From the NCBI GenBank assembly GCA_029012425.1, contig JAQXMB010000139.1, positions 1-56,989 of the forward strand: a stretch of 56,989 bases of DNA, given 5' to 3'. The notes beneath the pieces were generated by a model. That model was not told the DNA's origin and searched no databases. It worked only from the letters and a program-made list of their open reading frames with translations. Shown piece after piece: positions 27,879 through 36,697 of this stretch. Source of the stretch: a bacterium (GTDB taxonomy: Bacteria > Bacillota > Clostridia > Lachnospirales > Lachnospiraceae). Position numbers and translations under genes: made by a program. Position 1 is the first letter of the stretch. Every line of letters begins with the position of its first letter.

Positions 27879-29564
27879 ATGCTTCAAAACCTTTTTGTTA
27901 AGAATCTTGCATTGATTGATGAGGTCGAGCTTGAATTAGGAAATGGACTGAATATATTGACCGGTGAGACCGGCGCAGGAAAATCAATAATTATTGATTC
28001 GATTGGGTTTGCGCTTGGTGAAAAAACAGATAAGCATATGCTGCGCGAAGGTGCTGATACAGGATATGTGGAACTGTTATTTTCAGGGATTGATTCACGG
28101 ACAAAAGAATTGCTTGCGCAGTTAGAGATTTCGGCGGAAGACGATCAGGTGATTCTTGCACGAAAGATGTCCTGTGGAAGAAGTGTTGCAAAGATAAACG
28201 GAGAAAGTGTTCCTGCGTCAAGACTTCGGGAAGCAGCAGCGCTTTTGATTGATATTCATGGACAGCATGAGCATCAGTCGTTGCTGCATGCGTCAAAGCA
28301 TCTTTCGTATTTGGACGAATATGCGAAAAACGAAATTGAAACATGTAAAAAAGAAGTTGCGGGAGCTTATCATACATATGTAACTTGTAAAAAGCAATTG
28401 GAAGAACAGTCGCTTGGCAGCGAAGAACGAGAGCGGGAATTATCGTTTTTGGAATATGAAGTCTCGGAAATCGAAGCTGCACACTTAAGAATCGGTGAGG
28501 ACGAGGAACTTGAAAATGATTATCGCCGATTTACGAACGGAAAAAAGATTATGGAAGCGTTGCAGGCTGTTGAACAAATCGCAGGCGAGAGTGGAGCGTC
28601 TTCTATGATTGGACGGGGTGTACGCGAATTGACAGCTGTTTGCGATTATGACAGTAAGCTGCAGGAACTGTCCGGACAGCTTCTTGAGATCGACCAGCTC
28701 CTTAGCGATTTTCATCGCGAGGTTGCAAACTATATGGATGATATTCAGTTTGACGGAGAGCGCTTCACTGAAATTGAGCGTCGTTTGGATTTGATTAATC
28801 ATCTGAAATCTAAATTTGGTTCATCGATTGAAGAAATATTAGCAGCACTTGAACAGAAACAACAAAGAATTGATAAGCTGAAGCATTTTGATGAATATGA
28901 GAGAACGCTTCGCGCAGAATATGAGAAAGCACATGCGTGTGTACAGCAGTTGTCAGAAACGCTTAGCAGCGCAAGAAAAAAAGCTGCAGAATCGCTAAGA
29001 GAAAAAATGCTTACTGCTTTGCAGGAGTTAAACTTTTTGGATGTGCAGTTTGATATGGCATTCGATAGACTGGATCACTTTACTGCGAACGGTTTTGATG
29101 CCATGGAGTTTTTGCTGTCAACGAACCCGGGTGAGCCGCTGCGCGCATTAAAAGATATTGCAAGTGGGGGAGAGTTATCCCGAATTATGCTTGCATTAAA
29201 ATCTGTACTTGCAGAAAACGATGCAATTGATACATTGATTTTTGATGAAATTGATACCGGTATCAGTGGCAGAACTGCCCAGATGGTATCACAGAAGCTT
29301 CATGCAATTGCAAAAAATCATCAGGTCATCTGTATCACGCATCTTCCACAGATTGCTGCGATGGCAGATGCACATTACTATATTGAAAAGAATGTAATGA
29401 ATCAAACGACAGTTACCAGTGTGAAGTTGTTGGATGAAGAAGCAAGTGTTAAAGAATTGGGCCGTATGCTTGGCGGTGCGCAGATTACAGATACAGTGCT
29501 CGAAAGCGCACGAGAGATGAAGATGCTTGCACATGGTGACAACTGGCAAATGAAAAAGAAGTAA
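27879..29564 (+). CDS. recN: DNA repair protein RecN
   Basis: SMC-like ATPase acting early in double-strand break repair, 561 residues. Walker A is GETGAGKS at residues 29-36. A long central coiled coil (about residues 150-370) separates it from the C-terminal half, which has the ABC signature ASGGELSRIMLALK and Walker B TLIFDEIDTGISG, followed by CITHLPQIAAMA. All catalytic motifs are intact. It is in a conserved position after argR. No SOS box was seen directly upstream, in contrast with the radical SAM operon. Confidence 0.96.
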   Translation: MLQNLFVKNLALIDEVELELGNGLNILTGETGAGKSIIIDSIGFALGEKTDKHMLREGADTGYVELLFSGIDSRTKELLAQLEISAEDDQVILARKMSCGRSVAKINGESVPASRLREAAALLIDIHGQHEHQSLLHASKHLSYLDEYAKNEIETCKKEVAGAYHTYVTCKKQLEEQSLGSEERERELSFLEYEVSEIEAAHLRIGEDEELENDYRRFTNGKKIMEALQAVEQIAGESGASSMIGRGVRELTAVCDYDSKLQELSGQLLEIDQLLSDFHREVANYMDDIQFDGERFTEIERRLDLINHLKSKFGSSIEEILAALEQKQQRIDKLKHFDEYERTLRAEYEKAHACVQQLSETLSSARKKAAESLREKMLTALQELNFLDVQFDMAFDRLDHFTANGFDAMEFLLSTNPGEPLRALKDIASGGELSRIMLALKSVLAENDAIDTLIFDEIDTGISGRTAQMVSQKLHAIAKNHQVICITHLPQIAAMADAHYYIEKNVMNQTTVTSVKLLDEEASVKELGRMLGGAQITDTVLESAREMKMLAHGDNWQMKKK

Positions 29565-29576
29565 AGGAATCATATC

Positions 29577-30509
29577 GTGAAAAACATCTATTTTGCCCCG
29601 TTAGAGGGTATTACCGGATATATTTTCCGAATTGCATATGACAGGTGTTACGGGGGCATTGACAAATACTTTGCCCCCTTTTCAACGCCTTCTGAGAATT
29701 GTCCGCTGACACCGCGCGAGACGAGAGACATTCTACCGGAGAATAATCCGGGGATTACGCTTGTCCCGCAGATTTTGACACGCAATGCAACACATTTCAA
29801 CGAAGCTGCACAAAAGATGTCAGAATTGGGATACCATGAAATGAATTTGAATCTTGGCTGCCCATCCGGAACTGTATGTGCCAAAGGTAAGGGAGCCGGT
29901 TTTTTATCCTTTCCTGAGGAATTGGATGCTTTTTTGGATGAGATCTTTTCGTATGCGCAAAAGCATGGGTTGTCAATCTCAATTAAAACACGCATTGGAA
30001 GAAAAGAACCGGAGGAATGGGAACGGCTGCTTAAGATTTTTAATCAGTATCCAATCTGCGAATTGATCGTACATCCGAGACTTGCCTGCGAGTTCTATAA
30101 AGGGCAACCGCATCTGGAGCAGTTTGACCTTGCACTTGCAAACAGCAAAGCCCCGGTTGTATATAACGGAAATCTCTTTACGCCGGATGATATTGATAAT
30201 TGCAGTGCAACACATGCCATCATGTTAGGAAGGGGATTGTTGTTTAATCCGCAACTCTTACAACAGACCGCAGATCGAACGGTGCAGTTTGATTACGATA
30301 AACTATGGGAATTTCATGATGAAGTGTATACCGGATACAAGAAAATCATGGCACCGGATATTCATGTGATCAATCATATGAAGGAACTGTGGAATTATTG
30401 GGGAGGTTTGTTTCCTAATGGAAAGAAACTGCTGAAAGAAATCTATAAAAGCAAAAAATATGCTGTTTATGATTCCGCAGTCAACCAGTTGAAAAGTCAG
30501 ATGAAATAA
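29577..30509 (+). CDS. tRNA-dihydrouridine synthase family protein
   Basis: FMN-dependent reductase that makes dihydrouridine in tRNA, 310 residues. The TIM-barrel family signature is clear: YFAPLEGITGYIFR at the N-terminus, LNLGCPSG with the catalytic cysteine at Cys101 in GTVCAKGKGAGFL, KTRIG, the HPRLACEFYKG substrate loop and VVYNGNLFTPDD and IMLGRGLL for FMN phosphate binding. The start is GTG at 29577 after AAAGGA. The exact subgroup (DusA, B or C) was not assigned. It lies between recN and spoIVB, and a hairpin terminator follows. Confidence 0.9.
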   Translation: MKNIYFAPLEGITGYIFRIAYDRCYGGIDKYFAPFSTPSENCPLTPRETRDILPENNPGITLVPQILTRNATHFNEAAQKMSELGYHEMNLNLGCPSGTVCAKGKGAGFLSFPEELDAFLDEIFSYAQKHGLSISIKTRIGRKEPEEWERLLKIFNQYPICELIVHPRLACEFYKGQPHLEQFDLALANSKAPVVYNGNLFTPDDIDNCSATHAIMLGRGLLFNPQLLQQTADRTVQFDYDKLWEFHDEVYTGYKKIMAPDIHVINHMKELWNYWGGLFPNGKKLLKEIYKSKKYAVYDSAVNQLKSQMK

Positions 30510-30568
30510 AAAAGTAACTATATGGCAGATTAGGCGAAAGAAACCTGTTTTGAAAACAAAAAAACATC

Positions 30569-30575
30569 CATACTA
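30569..30575 (+). promoter_or_regulatory. possible forespore sigma (sigma-F/G) -10 element of spoIVB
   Basis: CATACTA, identical to the -10 consensus of forespore sigma factors in Bacillus, 52 bases before the spoIVB start. The corresponding -35 region (TGTTTT at 30546-30551, 17 bases upstream) is a poor match, so this is tentative. Confidence 0.35.
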
Positions 30576-30577
30576 AA

Positions 30578-30613
30578 GGAGTGTAGAACGAAAGTGTTCG
30601 ACACTTCTTTTTT
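30578..30613 (+). terminator. terminator between the dus gene and spoIVB
   Basis: GGAGTGTAGAAC pairs with GTTCGACACTTC (one mismatch) around GAAAGT, followed by six T's, ending just before the spoIVB ribosome site. It should limit read-through from the vegetative recN-dus genes into spoIVB. Confidence 0.75.
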
Positions 30614-30626
30614 ATGGAGGCCGAAA

Positions 30627-31859
30627 ATGATCCAAAGGATAAAAAATGTACTGACCGGCAGATTATTTGTACCGACCACATTATTGATGTGGATCGTCTA
30701 TTCTTATTTACTGATGTTATCCTATATTCCGGACGAAATCTATCTGACGACCAATCAGGTGGAATCCATCCAAAAGCTGAATGGTTTGCCGGTGACAGCA
30801 AGCTATGAAAAGGGAACCACACCGGTATTTGGTGTCTGGAATGCGAACGGCAATACTTCACAGCAGGGATATTTGGAATGCCGCCTGTTCGACATCATAC
30901 CGATGAAACAAGTGTCTGTTCATGTGACAAGTGAAAAGCAGGTAATCGCAGCCGGGACAAACATTGGCATCTATTTGAAGAATGCCGGAGTCCTTGTTGT
31001 TGATAATGCGAGCTTTCGAAACGCAAAAGGGGCACTGATCTCGCCGTCTGTTTATCGGATTAAGAGGGGAGATATTATTCGAGCAGTGAATGGAACGGTG
31101 ATTTCTACGAAAGAAGAGCTGATTGAGGCTGTAAATGAAAGCGAAGGAGAACGCATGATATTAGAAATCATTCGAGATCAGGAGAAAATTGAGTTGGCAG
31201 TATCTCCGGAGCTATCTAATGAGGGAAGAGTTTTACTTGGACTTTGGGTCCGTGATGATATTGCCGGAATCGGAACACTTACCTATATTCAGGAAAATGG
31301 AACCTATGGTGCATTGGGGCACGGGATAAGCGATATTGACAGCGGTGATTTAATATCAATTGATTCCGGAAAATTGTATGAAACTCAGATTACGGGAATT
31401 TCAAAAGGACGAAGAGGAGCTCCCGGAGAGGTAAGTGGACTGATTCGATATAAAGAAAATGAATATCTGGGAAGTGTTAATGCAAATACAACCATTGGTA
31501 TATATGGAAAACTGGAGCGTATGCCGGAGGCAATTGTTGATTCTGATAAGTACACGCTTGGATACAAACAAGAAATAGAACTCGGACCTGCGACAATCAT
31601 CAGTTCTGTTTCCGGGGAACGAAAAATGTATCAGATAGAAATAGATGCAGTCGATTACCATCCGAAGGAAGTAAATAAAGGACTTCGCTACCATGTGACA
31701 GATTCGGAGCTTCTAGAGACGACCGGGGGAATTGTACAAGGTATGAGTGGAAGCCCGATTATTCAGAACAATAAGCTGATTGGCGCTGTGACACATGTAT
31801 TTGTCGACGATCCGGCGAAAGGATATGGGATTTTTATCGAAACAATGCTCGAAAAATAA
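30627..31859 (+). CDS. spoIVB: SpoIVB peptidase (sporulation serine protease)
   Basis: Forespore-secreted serine protease (family S55) that triggers pro-sigma-K processing during sporulation. 410 residues: an N-terminal membrane anchor (LFVPTTLLMWIVYSYLLML), a PDZ domain (about residues 110-190, with RIKRGDIIRAVNG), and the S55 protease domain with the catalytic His in YGALGHGISDID and Ser in IVQGMSGSPIIQNN. The frame runs upstream to 30594, but GGAGG at 30616-30620 fixes ATG 30627. It is followed by spo0A, the standard order in endospore formers. Confidence 0.95.
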   Translation: MIQRIKNVLTGRLFVPTTLLMWIVYSYLLMLSYIPDEIYLTTNQVESIQKLNGLPVTASYEKGTTPVFGVWNANGNTSQQGYLECRLFDIIPMKQVSVHVTSEKQVIAAGTNIGIYLKNAGVLVVDNASFRNAKGALISPSVYRIKRGDIIRAVNGTVISTKEELIEAVNESEGERMILEIIRDQEKIELAVSPELSNEGRVLLGLWVRDDIAGIGTLTYIQENGTYGALGHGISDIDSGDLISIDSGKLYETQITGISKGRRGAPGEVSGLIRYKENEYLGSVNANTTIGIYGKLERMPEAIVDSDKYTLGYKQEIELGPATIISSVSGERKMYQIEIDAVDYHPKEVNKGLRYHVTDSELLETTGGIVQGMSGSPIIQNNKLIGAVTHVFVDDPAKGYGIFIETMLEK

Positions 31860-31942
31860 TATAAAATTTACCGACATGAAATGACAGATTGCTTGTCTCT
31901 TTGCCTATATAATAGGGTCAGATTCGAGAAGGAGGGACAGAA

Positions 31943-32737
31943 ATGGACAAATTTAATGTTGCAATCGCAGACGATAACGAGAAAATGCTAAAATTACTTG
32001 GAGATATAGTAGAAAAGGACAGTGAATTAAATGTTGTCGGTAAGGCAAAAGATGGCGTGGAAGCATATGAGCTCATAAAAACAAAGCAGCCGGATGTCAT
32101 GCTGCTTGATATCGTTATGCCGAAGCTTGATGGACTTAGTGTATTGGACAAGATGAATAAGGACCATACATTGAAAAAGAAACCGGCTGTTATTATTATC
32201 AGCGCGGTCGGACAGGAGAGCATTACAGAGGATGCATTTCAAAAGGGTGCCGATTTCTTTATTATGAAACCGTTTGAAAATGATGTCATAATTCGGCACA
32301 TTAAGCGGCTTCGAGACAATAGAAATCGAAAAACCGGTGAGATCCGTTTTATGAACTCCTTAGAAAAAAGCGCAGAGCTTTCGGTTCATAATCTGGAAGA
32401 AGATGTAACCGATATGATTCATGAAATTGGAGTTCCGGCACATATCAAAGGCTACCAGTATCTCCGCGAAGCAATTATGATGTCTGTTGAAGATATTGAA
32501 ATGCTCGGATCGATTACAAAAATTTTGTATCCCACGATCGCAAAAAAATATCAGACAACGCCAAGTCGCGTGGAGCGGGCAATTCGTCATGCAATTGAAG
32601 TGGCATGGAATCGTGGAAAGATGGATACAATCGATGCGCTTTTTGGATATACCATCAATAACGGAAAGGGTAAACCGACAAACTCAGAGTTTATTGCACT
32701 GATTGCTGATAAAATTCGACTGGAATACAAGCGCTAA
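31943..32737 (+). CDS. spo0A: Sporulation master regulator Spo0A
   Basis: Response regulator that starts sporulation, 264 residues. The receiver domain has the acidic pocket Asp10-Asp11, the phosphorylated Asp56 in [11 protein letters not shown], and a Lys in FFIMKPF. The C-terminal Spo0A DNA-binding domain is intact, with [18 protein letters not shown] and the [16 protein letters not shown] end. GGAGGG precedes the ATG. A TATAAT lies at 31908-31913, but I found no convincing -35 or sigma-H element around it. Together with spoIVB this predicts an endospore-forming ancestry. Confidence 0.97.
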   Translation: MDKFNVAIADDNEKMLKLLGDIVEKDSELNVVGKAKDGVEAYELIKTKQPDVMLLDIVMPKLDGLSVLDKMNKDHTLKKKPAVIIISAVGQESITEDAFQKGADFFIMKPFENDVIIRHIKRLRDNRNRKTGEIRFMNSLEKSAELSVHNLEEDVTDMIHEIGVPAHIKGYQYLREAIMMSVEDIEMLGSITKILYPTIAKKYQTTPSRVERAIRHAIEVAWNRGKMDTIDALFGYTINNGKGKPTNSEFIALIADKIRLEYKR

Positions 32738-32787
32738 TTGCAGTATACTATTTTTGGGAAAAAAGAATACAATCGATAGGAGGAGTT

Positions 32788-34233
32788 ATGAAAAAAGTAT
32801 TATTTGTGACTTCTGAAGCAGTACCCTTTATCAAAACAGGTGGGTTAGCCGATGTTACGGGCTCACTTCCGAAATACTTTCATGAAAACGAATATGATGT
32901 GCGGGTAATTCTTCCGAAATATGCATGTATGGATGAAGCATGGAAACAACGATTGCGGTTTCTTACACATTTTTATGTATCACTTGGCTGGAGAAATCAA
33001 TATGTGGGAATTTTATCGTGTGAGGAAAACGGAATCCATTATTACTTTGTAGATAATGAATACTATTTTGCAGGTCCAAAACCATATAATCAGTTGCATG
33101 AAGATGTTGAAAAGTTTGCATATTTTTGTAAGGCAGCATTGGCTGCAACAAGTCATATTGATTTTGTACCTGACATTTTGCACTGTCACGATTGGCAGGC
33201 TTCCCTTGTTCCTGTATTTTTGCAAGCATTTGCACAGGATTATCCGCATCTTTCACATACAAAGACAATTATGACAATACATAATCTTAGATTCCAGGGT
33301 CGTTGGAATATGGATTCTGTGAAGAATCTTACCGGTCTTGCTGATTCATATTTTACACCGGACAAGCTGGAATCTTACGGTGAGGCCAATATGCTTAAGG
33401 GCGGAATTGCCTATGCAGATGTTGTTACCACTGTCAGTCCGACTTATGCGAAGGAGATTACTACGCCGGAGGGCGGCGAGGGCTTGAACGGACTTCTCTA
33501 TGCGCGAAGAAATGACCTGTTTGGCATCATAAACGGAATTGACAGTGATGAGTATGATACCGCCAAGGATCCCTATCTGTTTGAGCGTTTTGATCAGGCA
33601 GGGGTACTTGCCGGAAAGGCAAAAAATAAGGAATGTCTGCAAAAGGAGCTGAATTTGCCTCAGGATAAAGATACGATTCTTGTTGCCATGGTCACCCGGT
33701 TAACTGATCAGAAAGGAATGGATCTGGTTGCTTATATTATGGATGAATTGCTCTCAAAAGCAAAAATCCAGATAGTTGTGCTTGGAACGGGTGAAGAACA
33801 ATACGAAAATATGTTACGATATTTCGCGGATAAATATCCCAAGAAAATGTCAGCGAATATATATTATTCAGAACAAATTGCACATCGTATTTATGCAGCT
33901 GCGGACGCATTTTTGATGCCGTCCCAGTTTGAACCCTGTGGACTGAGTCAGTTAATCAGTATGCGTTTTGGAACGGTACCGATTGTCCGTGAGACAGGTG
34001 GATTAAAGGATACGGTTATCGCATATAACGAGTATGAACAAACCGGAACGGGATTTTCTTTTGCCAATTTTAATGCGCACGAGATGCTTCATACACTGTA
34101 TTATGCAATGCATGTATATTACGATGAAAGGCATAACTGGAATGAATTGGCGAAGCGCGCGATGGAGCAGGATTATTCATGGGATCGTTCTGCAAGAGCA
34201 TACGAATCGTTATACGATAAAGTGATCGGATAA
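32788..34233 (+). CDS. glgA: Glycogen synthase GlgA (ADP-glucose type)
   Basis: Glycosyltransferase family 5 enzyme that extends glycogen from ADP-glucose, 481 residues. It has the KTGGLADV motif (Lys16) near the N-terminus, HCHDWQASLVP, HNLRFQG, the GIDSDEYD hinge, and the C-terminal PSQFEPCGLSQLISMRFGTVPIVRETGGLKD nucleotide-sugar site. AGGAGGAG precedes the ATG. Its last 24 bases overlap the convergent DUF5688-like gene on the other strand. No other glg genes are nearby. Confidence 0.95.
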   Translation: MKKVLFVTSEAVPFIKTGGLADVTGSLPKYFHENEYDVRVILPKYACMDEAWKQRLRFLTHFYVSLGWRNQYVGILSCEENGIHYYFVDNEYYFAGPKPYNQLHEDVEKFAYFCKAALAATSHIDFVPDILHCHDWQASLVPVFLQAFAQDYPHLSHTKTIMTIHNLRFQGRWNMDSVKNLTGLADSYFTPDKLESYGEANMLKGGIAYADVVTTVSPTYAKEITTPEGGEGLNGLLYARRNDLFGIINGIDSDEYDTAKDPYLFERFDQAGVLAGKAKNKECLQKELNLPQDKDTILVAMVTRLTDQKGMDLVAYIMDELLSKAKIQIVVLGTGEEQYENMLRYFADKYPKKMSANIYYSEQIAHRIYAAADAFLMPSQFEPCGLSQLISMRFGTVPIVRETGGLKDTVIAYNEYEQTGTGFSFANFNAHEMLHTLYYAMHVYYDERHNWNELAKRAMEQDYSWDRSARAYESLYDKVIG

Positions 34234-35130
34234 GAGATCAGATTCTTTTTCATAGTAGTAGATATGATCGGAAAGAATTTCTGTGGGAGAAAGTTGTTCG
34301 GTATTCACACTTTTTACCATCCATAGAAGTGTTTCTTCTTCGATTGGCCGTTCAACAGGCAACAAAATTACTTCGTGAATGCTGCTTGGAAGAACATAGA
34401 AGCTGCTATCTAATTTTCGGGCAAAAGAGGCAAGTACATCCGGATAAAGAATACATGCTGCACCATAGTTTTGCTTGTTATTGGTAAGTACATACATGGG
34501 AACCGATTGTTCTGTAAATAGTTCAGAAATCAAGTCATCACAGCAGTTTTGGCTGTCTAATAGTCTGCGCATGACTTCGGTGATTGGAAGAATATTATGA
34601 GGAAGCAGGTTTGGTGAATTCGCCAACGCCTGCTTTTTTAATTCTTCGACAGTAATGTTCCACATGTTAAGATGATGATTTGTTACCTGAATCGTAGCCA
34701 TCTCACTGTCAGAGTAATCGAGATAGTAGCAGAATGTGATCGCAAAATCAAGATATCTGACATGAGGTATAGTTTGTAGACGAATGCGGTTGCCTTCGTA
34801 GTTGATCAGCTGAATGACAAGTCGTTCTCTGGCAAGAGAATAATCGCAGAAAAAATGTGTATTCATCGATTGTTCCATCCTTGTATCTTCGTATAAGGAA
34901 CAGATTTCATTGCAAAGCTTTTCCATCGATTCCCCATTTTCATAGCGACTGAGAAATGTGTCAAGATAAATCGAGGGAGCAATGTTAATATCCGGCTCGC
35001 GAATGATCAGGGCCTGTAAAATGACATCGTTGTTTTTGTAGATGGGTTGGATACACAGGGAAGTATCATCTGAAAAACGGGACCGCAGAGTGTCTGTAAG
35101 AAGATTATAAAAATGTTGTGATTGTTTCAT
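34210..35130 (-). CDS. DUF5688-family-like protein
   Basis: 306-residue soluble protein that I assign to DUF5688, a Lachnospiraceae-rich family of unknown function, by its characteristic segments: AILEREPDINIAPSIYLD-like (here REPDINIAPSIYLDTFL), HVRYLDFAITFCYYLD, NHHLNMWNITVEELKKQA, MYVLTNNKQNYGAACILY and LPSSIHEVILLP. The open frame runs to 35223, but the GGAGGT ribosome site (complement of 35134-35139) fixes the start at 35130. It ends 24 bases inside glgA, tail to tail. A minus-strand promoter and a leader of about 105 bases with two hairpins precede it. Confidence 0.75.
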   Translation of the reverse strand: MKQSQHFYNLLTDTLRSRFSDDTSLCIQPIYKNNDVILQALIIREPDINIAPSIYLDTFLSRYENGESMEKLCNEICSLYEDTRMEQSMNTHFFCDYSLARERLVIQLINYEGNRIRLQTIPHVRYLDFAITFCYYLDYSDSEMATIQVTNHHLNMWNITVEELKKQALANSPNLLPHNILPITEVMRRLLDSQNCCDDLISELFTEQSVPMYVLTNNKQNYGAACILYPDVLASFARKLDSSFYVLPSSIHEVILLPVERPIEEETLLWMVKSVNTEQLSPTEILSDHIYYYEKESDLLSDHFIV

Positions 35131-35220
35131 ATTACCTCCAAAAATATATGCTTGAAGGTAGAAGAAATGGGTAAAAGAACGAAGCATCCGACGGATTGTC
35201 TCAACAATTCGGATGTAATA

Positions 35221-35235
35221 CACACGATTCGTGTG
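35221..35235 (-). promoter_or_regulatory. palindrome at the transcription start of the DUF5688-like gene
   Basis: CACACG-ATT-CGTGTG, a perfect six-base inverted repeat with three-base spacer, placed just downstream of the minus-strand -10. It may be an operator or the first hairpin of the leader. A second hairpin (35186-35217, ATCCGA/TCGGAT and ATTGT/ACAAT) follows in the leader. Confidence 0.4.
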
Positions 35236-35241
35236 GAATTA

Positions 35242-35270
35242 ACTATATCATGTAAATCAAAAACATACAA
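35242..35270 (-). promoter_or_regulatory. promoter of the DUF5688-like gene
   Basis: Reading the minus strand: TTGTAT (35270-35265), 17-base spacer, TATAGT (35247-35242). Confidence 0.55.
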
Positions 35271-35315
35271 ATAGAAATGCAGACAGAAAAATCTTTCATT
35301 GATTAGTAATATTTA

Positions 35316-35759
35316 CTAATTGTTCAAAGGATCGATGACTCGAAGCTGCATACGACTGCTGTCCGTGCGATAGAGTGCCATCAGCATATCCCATAACTGA
35401 TGAACGCGATTGCTTACATAGGCATCTGCAACAATCGCATAGGGTGCCAGTTTGTCAATGTCAAAATAACGCATGCCAAGCGGAGGTAAATAGATCATAC
35501 AAGTCATCTGTGTACGATTTCCACAAGTTAACACATGCTCATAAGAAATCATGCAAAAATCCTGTTTACGATAAGTGCACTGGTACTCAACAAAGCATTC
35601 GTCAACAATCCACTCAGTATCATCAATCGTGACTTTTTCTTTGAGAGATACATCTAAATCATCGGTTGTCTCTATCATCATTTTCCAGTTGAGATTGCCG
35701 CGTTTGGTCTCCTTCATAAGATCATCAAGCGTTGCGGAAAGCTGTTTTGAATTCATCAT
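35316..35759 (-). CDS. Uncharacterised protein, 147 residues
   Basis: Soluble protein with no signal peptide or membrane segment; I do not recognise it. It opens MMNSKQLSATLDDLMKETKRG with a helix, continues through a strand-rich middle (IMIETTDDLDVSLKEKVT-like pattern, TCGNRTQMTCMIYLPP), and ends with a helix and MQLRVIDPLNN. The ribosome site is weak (AAAGAGAA). The start could be Met1 or Met2. It lies about 90 bases upstream of the DUF5688-like promoter on the same strand. Coding character (length without stops, codon pattern) supports a real gene. Confidence 0.68.
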   Translation of the reverse strand: MMNSKQLSATLDDLMKETKRGNLNWKMMIETTDDLDVSLKEKVTIDDTEWIVDECFVEYQCTYRKQDFCMISYEHVLTCGNRTQMTCMIYLPPLGMRYFDIDKLAPYAIVADAYVSNRVHQLWDMLMALYRTDSSRMQLRVIDPLNN

Positions 35760-35955
35760 GGAGTAGTTCTCTTTCTATTATTTCTAATTTATGTTTATGG
35801 ATAAAAAAATAATACTATTCAGATCCCATCCCGATTACGCATACGCTGCATCTCGATGTGATAAGCACCAAAGAAACCATCGAAAAACCGTCATTCATGC
35901 GAGCATGATTACGAAATATAGGATAGTTGCCTTGGTTCTGAATAGTAACAAAAAA

Positions 35956-36028
<73 letters not shown>

Positions 36029-36064
36029 TTAGAACGCATCAATCCGTAATGCGTCACTTCTAGA

Positions 36065-36093
36065 ATTATAACTATATGTAGAATAATTTGCAA
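36065..36093 (-). promoter_or_regulatory. promoter of tRNA-Thr
   Basis: Reading the minus strand: TTGCAA (36093-36088), 17-base spacer, TATAAT (36070-36065); about 36 bases before the tRNA 5' end. Confidence 0.65.
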
Positions 36094-36110
36094 TGATTTT
36101 TTTCAAATTA

Positions 36111-36139
36111 TTGTACTTTTTTTTGACAACTGCTATAAT
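36111..36139 (+). promoter_or_regulatory. promoter of the 143-residue membrane protein
   Basis: TTGTAC (36111-36116), 17-base spacer, TATAAT (36134-36139), with an extended TGC just before the -10. Divergent from the tRNA promoter. Confidence 0.68.
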
Positions 36140-36169
36140 CGAGACAAAGTAAATGAAAGGACAAGAATT

Positions 36170-36601
36170 ATGAGTGATAAAAATAGACAGGATGATATTG
36201 AAGAAATCAAGGAGTTTACGGTTTCGTCGGATAAGACCCGTTCTGAGCGAAAGAAAAATGAAATGGCAAGTGTGCTCGCGATTGCAAGCTGGAGTGACGA
36301 GAAGAAGAAAATCGGAGCAGTTACGCTGTTTGTAATTTTGGTGGCTGCCTATCTTGCAATAGGAATTCTGGTATGTAAGCTGAATCCTGTGGTTGTTTGT
36401 GTGATCGCATTGATTCAGGTTATGATGGGTGTATTACTCAATCAGAATCCGGTCTGGCTTCATGTATGTGTTTTACTTGCAGATGTGATTGTGGGTCTCT
36501 TTGTTGGGCAGGTACTTTTGATGTGCATGGCACTGATCTGTTATGCAGCAGCAGTTGGTACACTGGAAGTCTTTCAACTGAACCGTGGGGACGGGGTTTG
36601 A
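36170..36601 (+). CDS. Small polytopic membrane protein, unknown function
   Basis: 143 residues. A charged, Lys/Glu-rich N-terminal cytosolic segment of about 45 residues (DIEEIKEFTVSSDKTRSERKK) is followed by three or four closely spaced transmembrane helices (AVTLFVILVAAYLAIGILV, PVVVCVIALIQVMMGVLL, WLHVCVLLADVIVGLFVG and VLLMCMALICYAAAVGTL). The C-terminus is short. No recognised domain. It has its own promoter, an AAAGGA ribosome site and a terminator shared with the convergent ABC transporter genes. Confidence 0.78.
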   Translation: MSDKNRQDDIEEIKEFTVSSDKTRSERKKNEMASVLAIASWSDEKKKIGAVTLFVILVAAYLAIGILVCKLNPVVVCVIALIQVMMGVLLNQNPVWLHVCVLLADVIVGLFVGQVLLMCMALICYAAAVGTLEVFQLNRGDGV

Positions 36602-36658
36602 GGTTCATGAAGGTTATGTTCTTGTACAAATCTTTTTCCGTGATTGAGTCGTGATAAA

Positions 36659-36697
36659 AATCCCGACAACAGAATTGTCTGTTGCCGGGATTCTTTT
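36659..36697. terminator. bidirectional terminator
   Basis: AATCCCGACAACAGA (36659-36673) pairs with TCTGTTGCCGGGATT (36678-36692), one mismatch, flanked by an A-run and TCTTTT. It serves the plus-strand membrane protein gene and the minus-strand permease gene. Confidence 0.9.

Noticed and set aside
31881..31913. Sigma-A or sigma-H promoter of spo0A
   Set aside because: TATAAT at 31908 is clear, but the nearest -35-like sequence (ATGACA) is 21 bases away and no sigma-H or 0A-box match is convincing.
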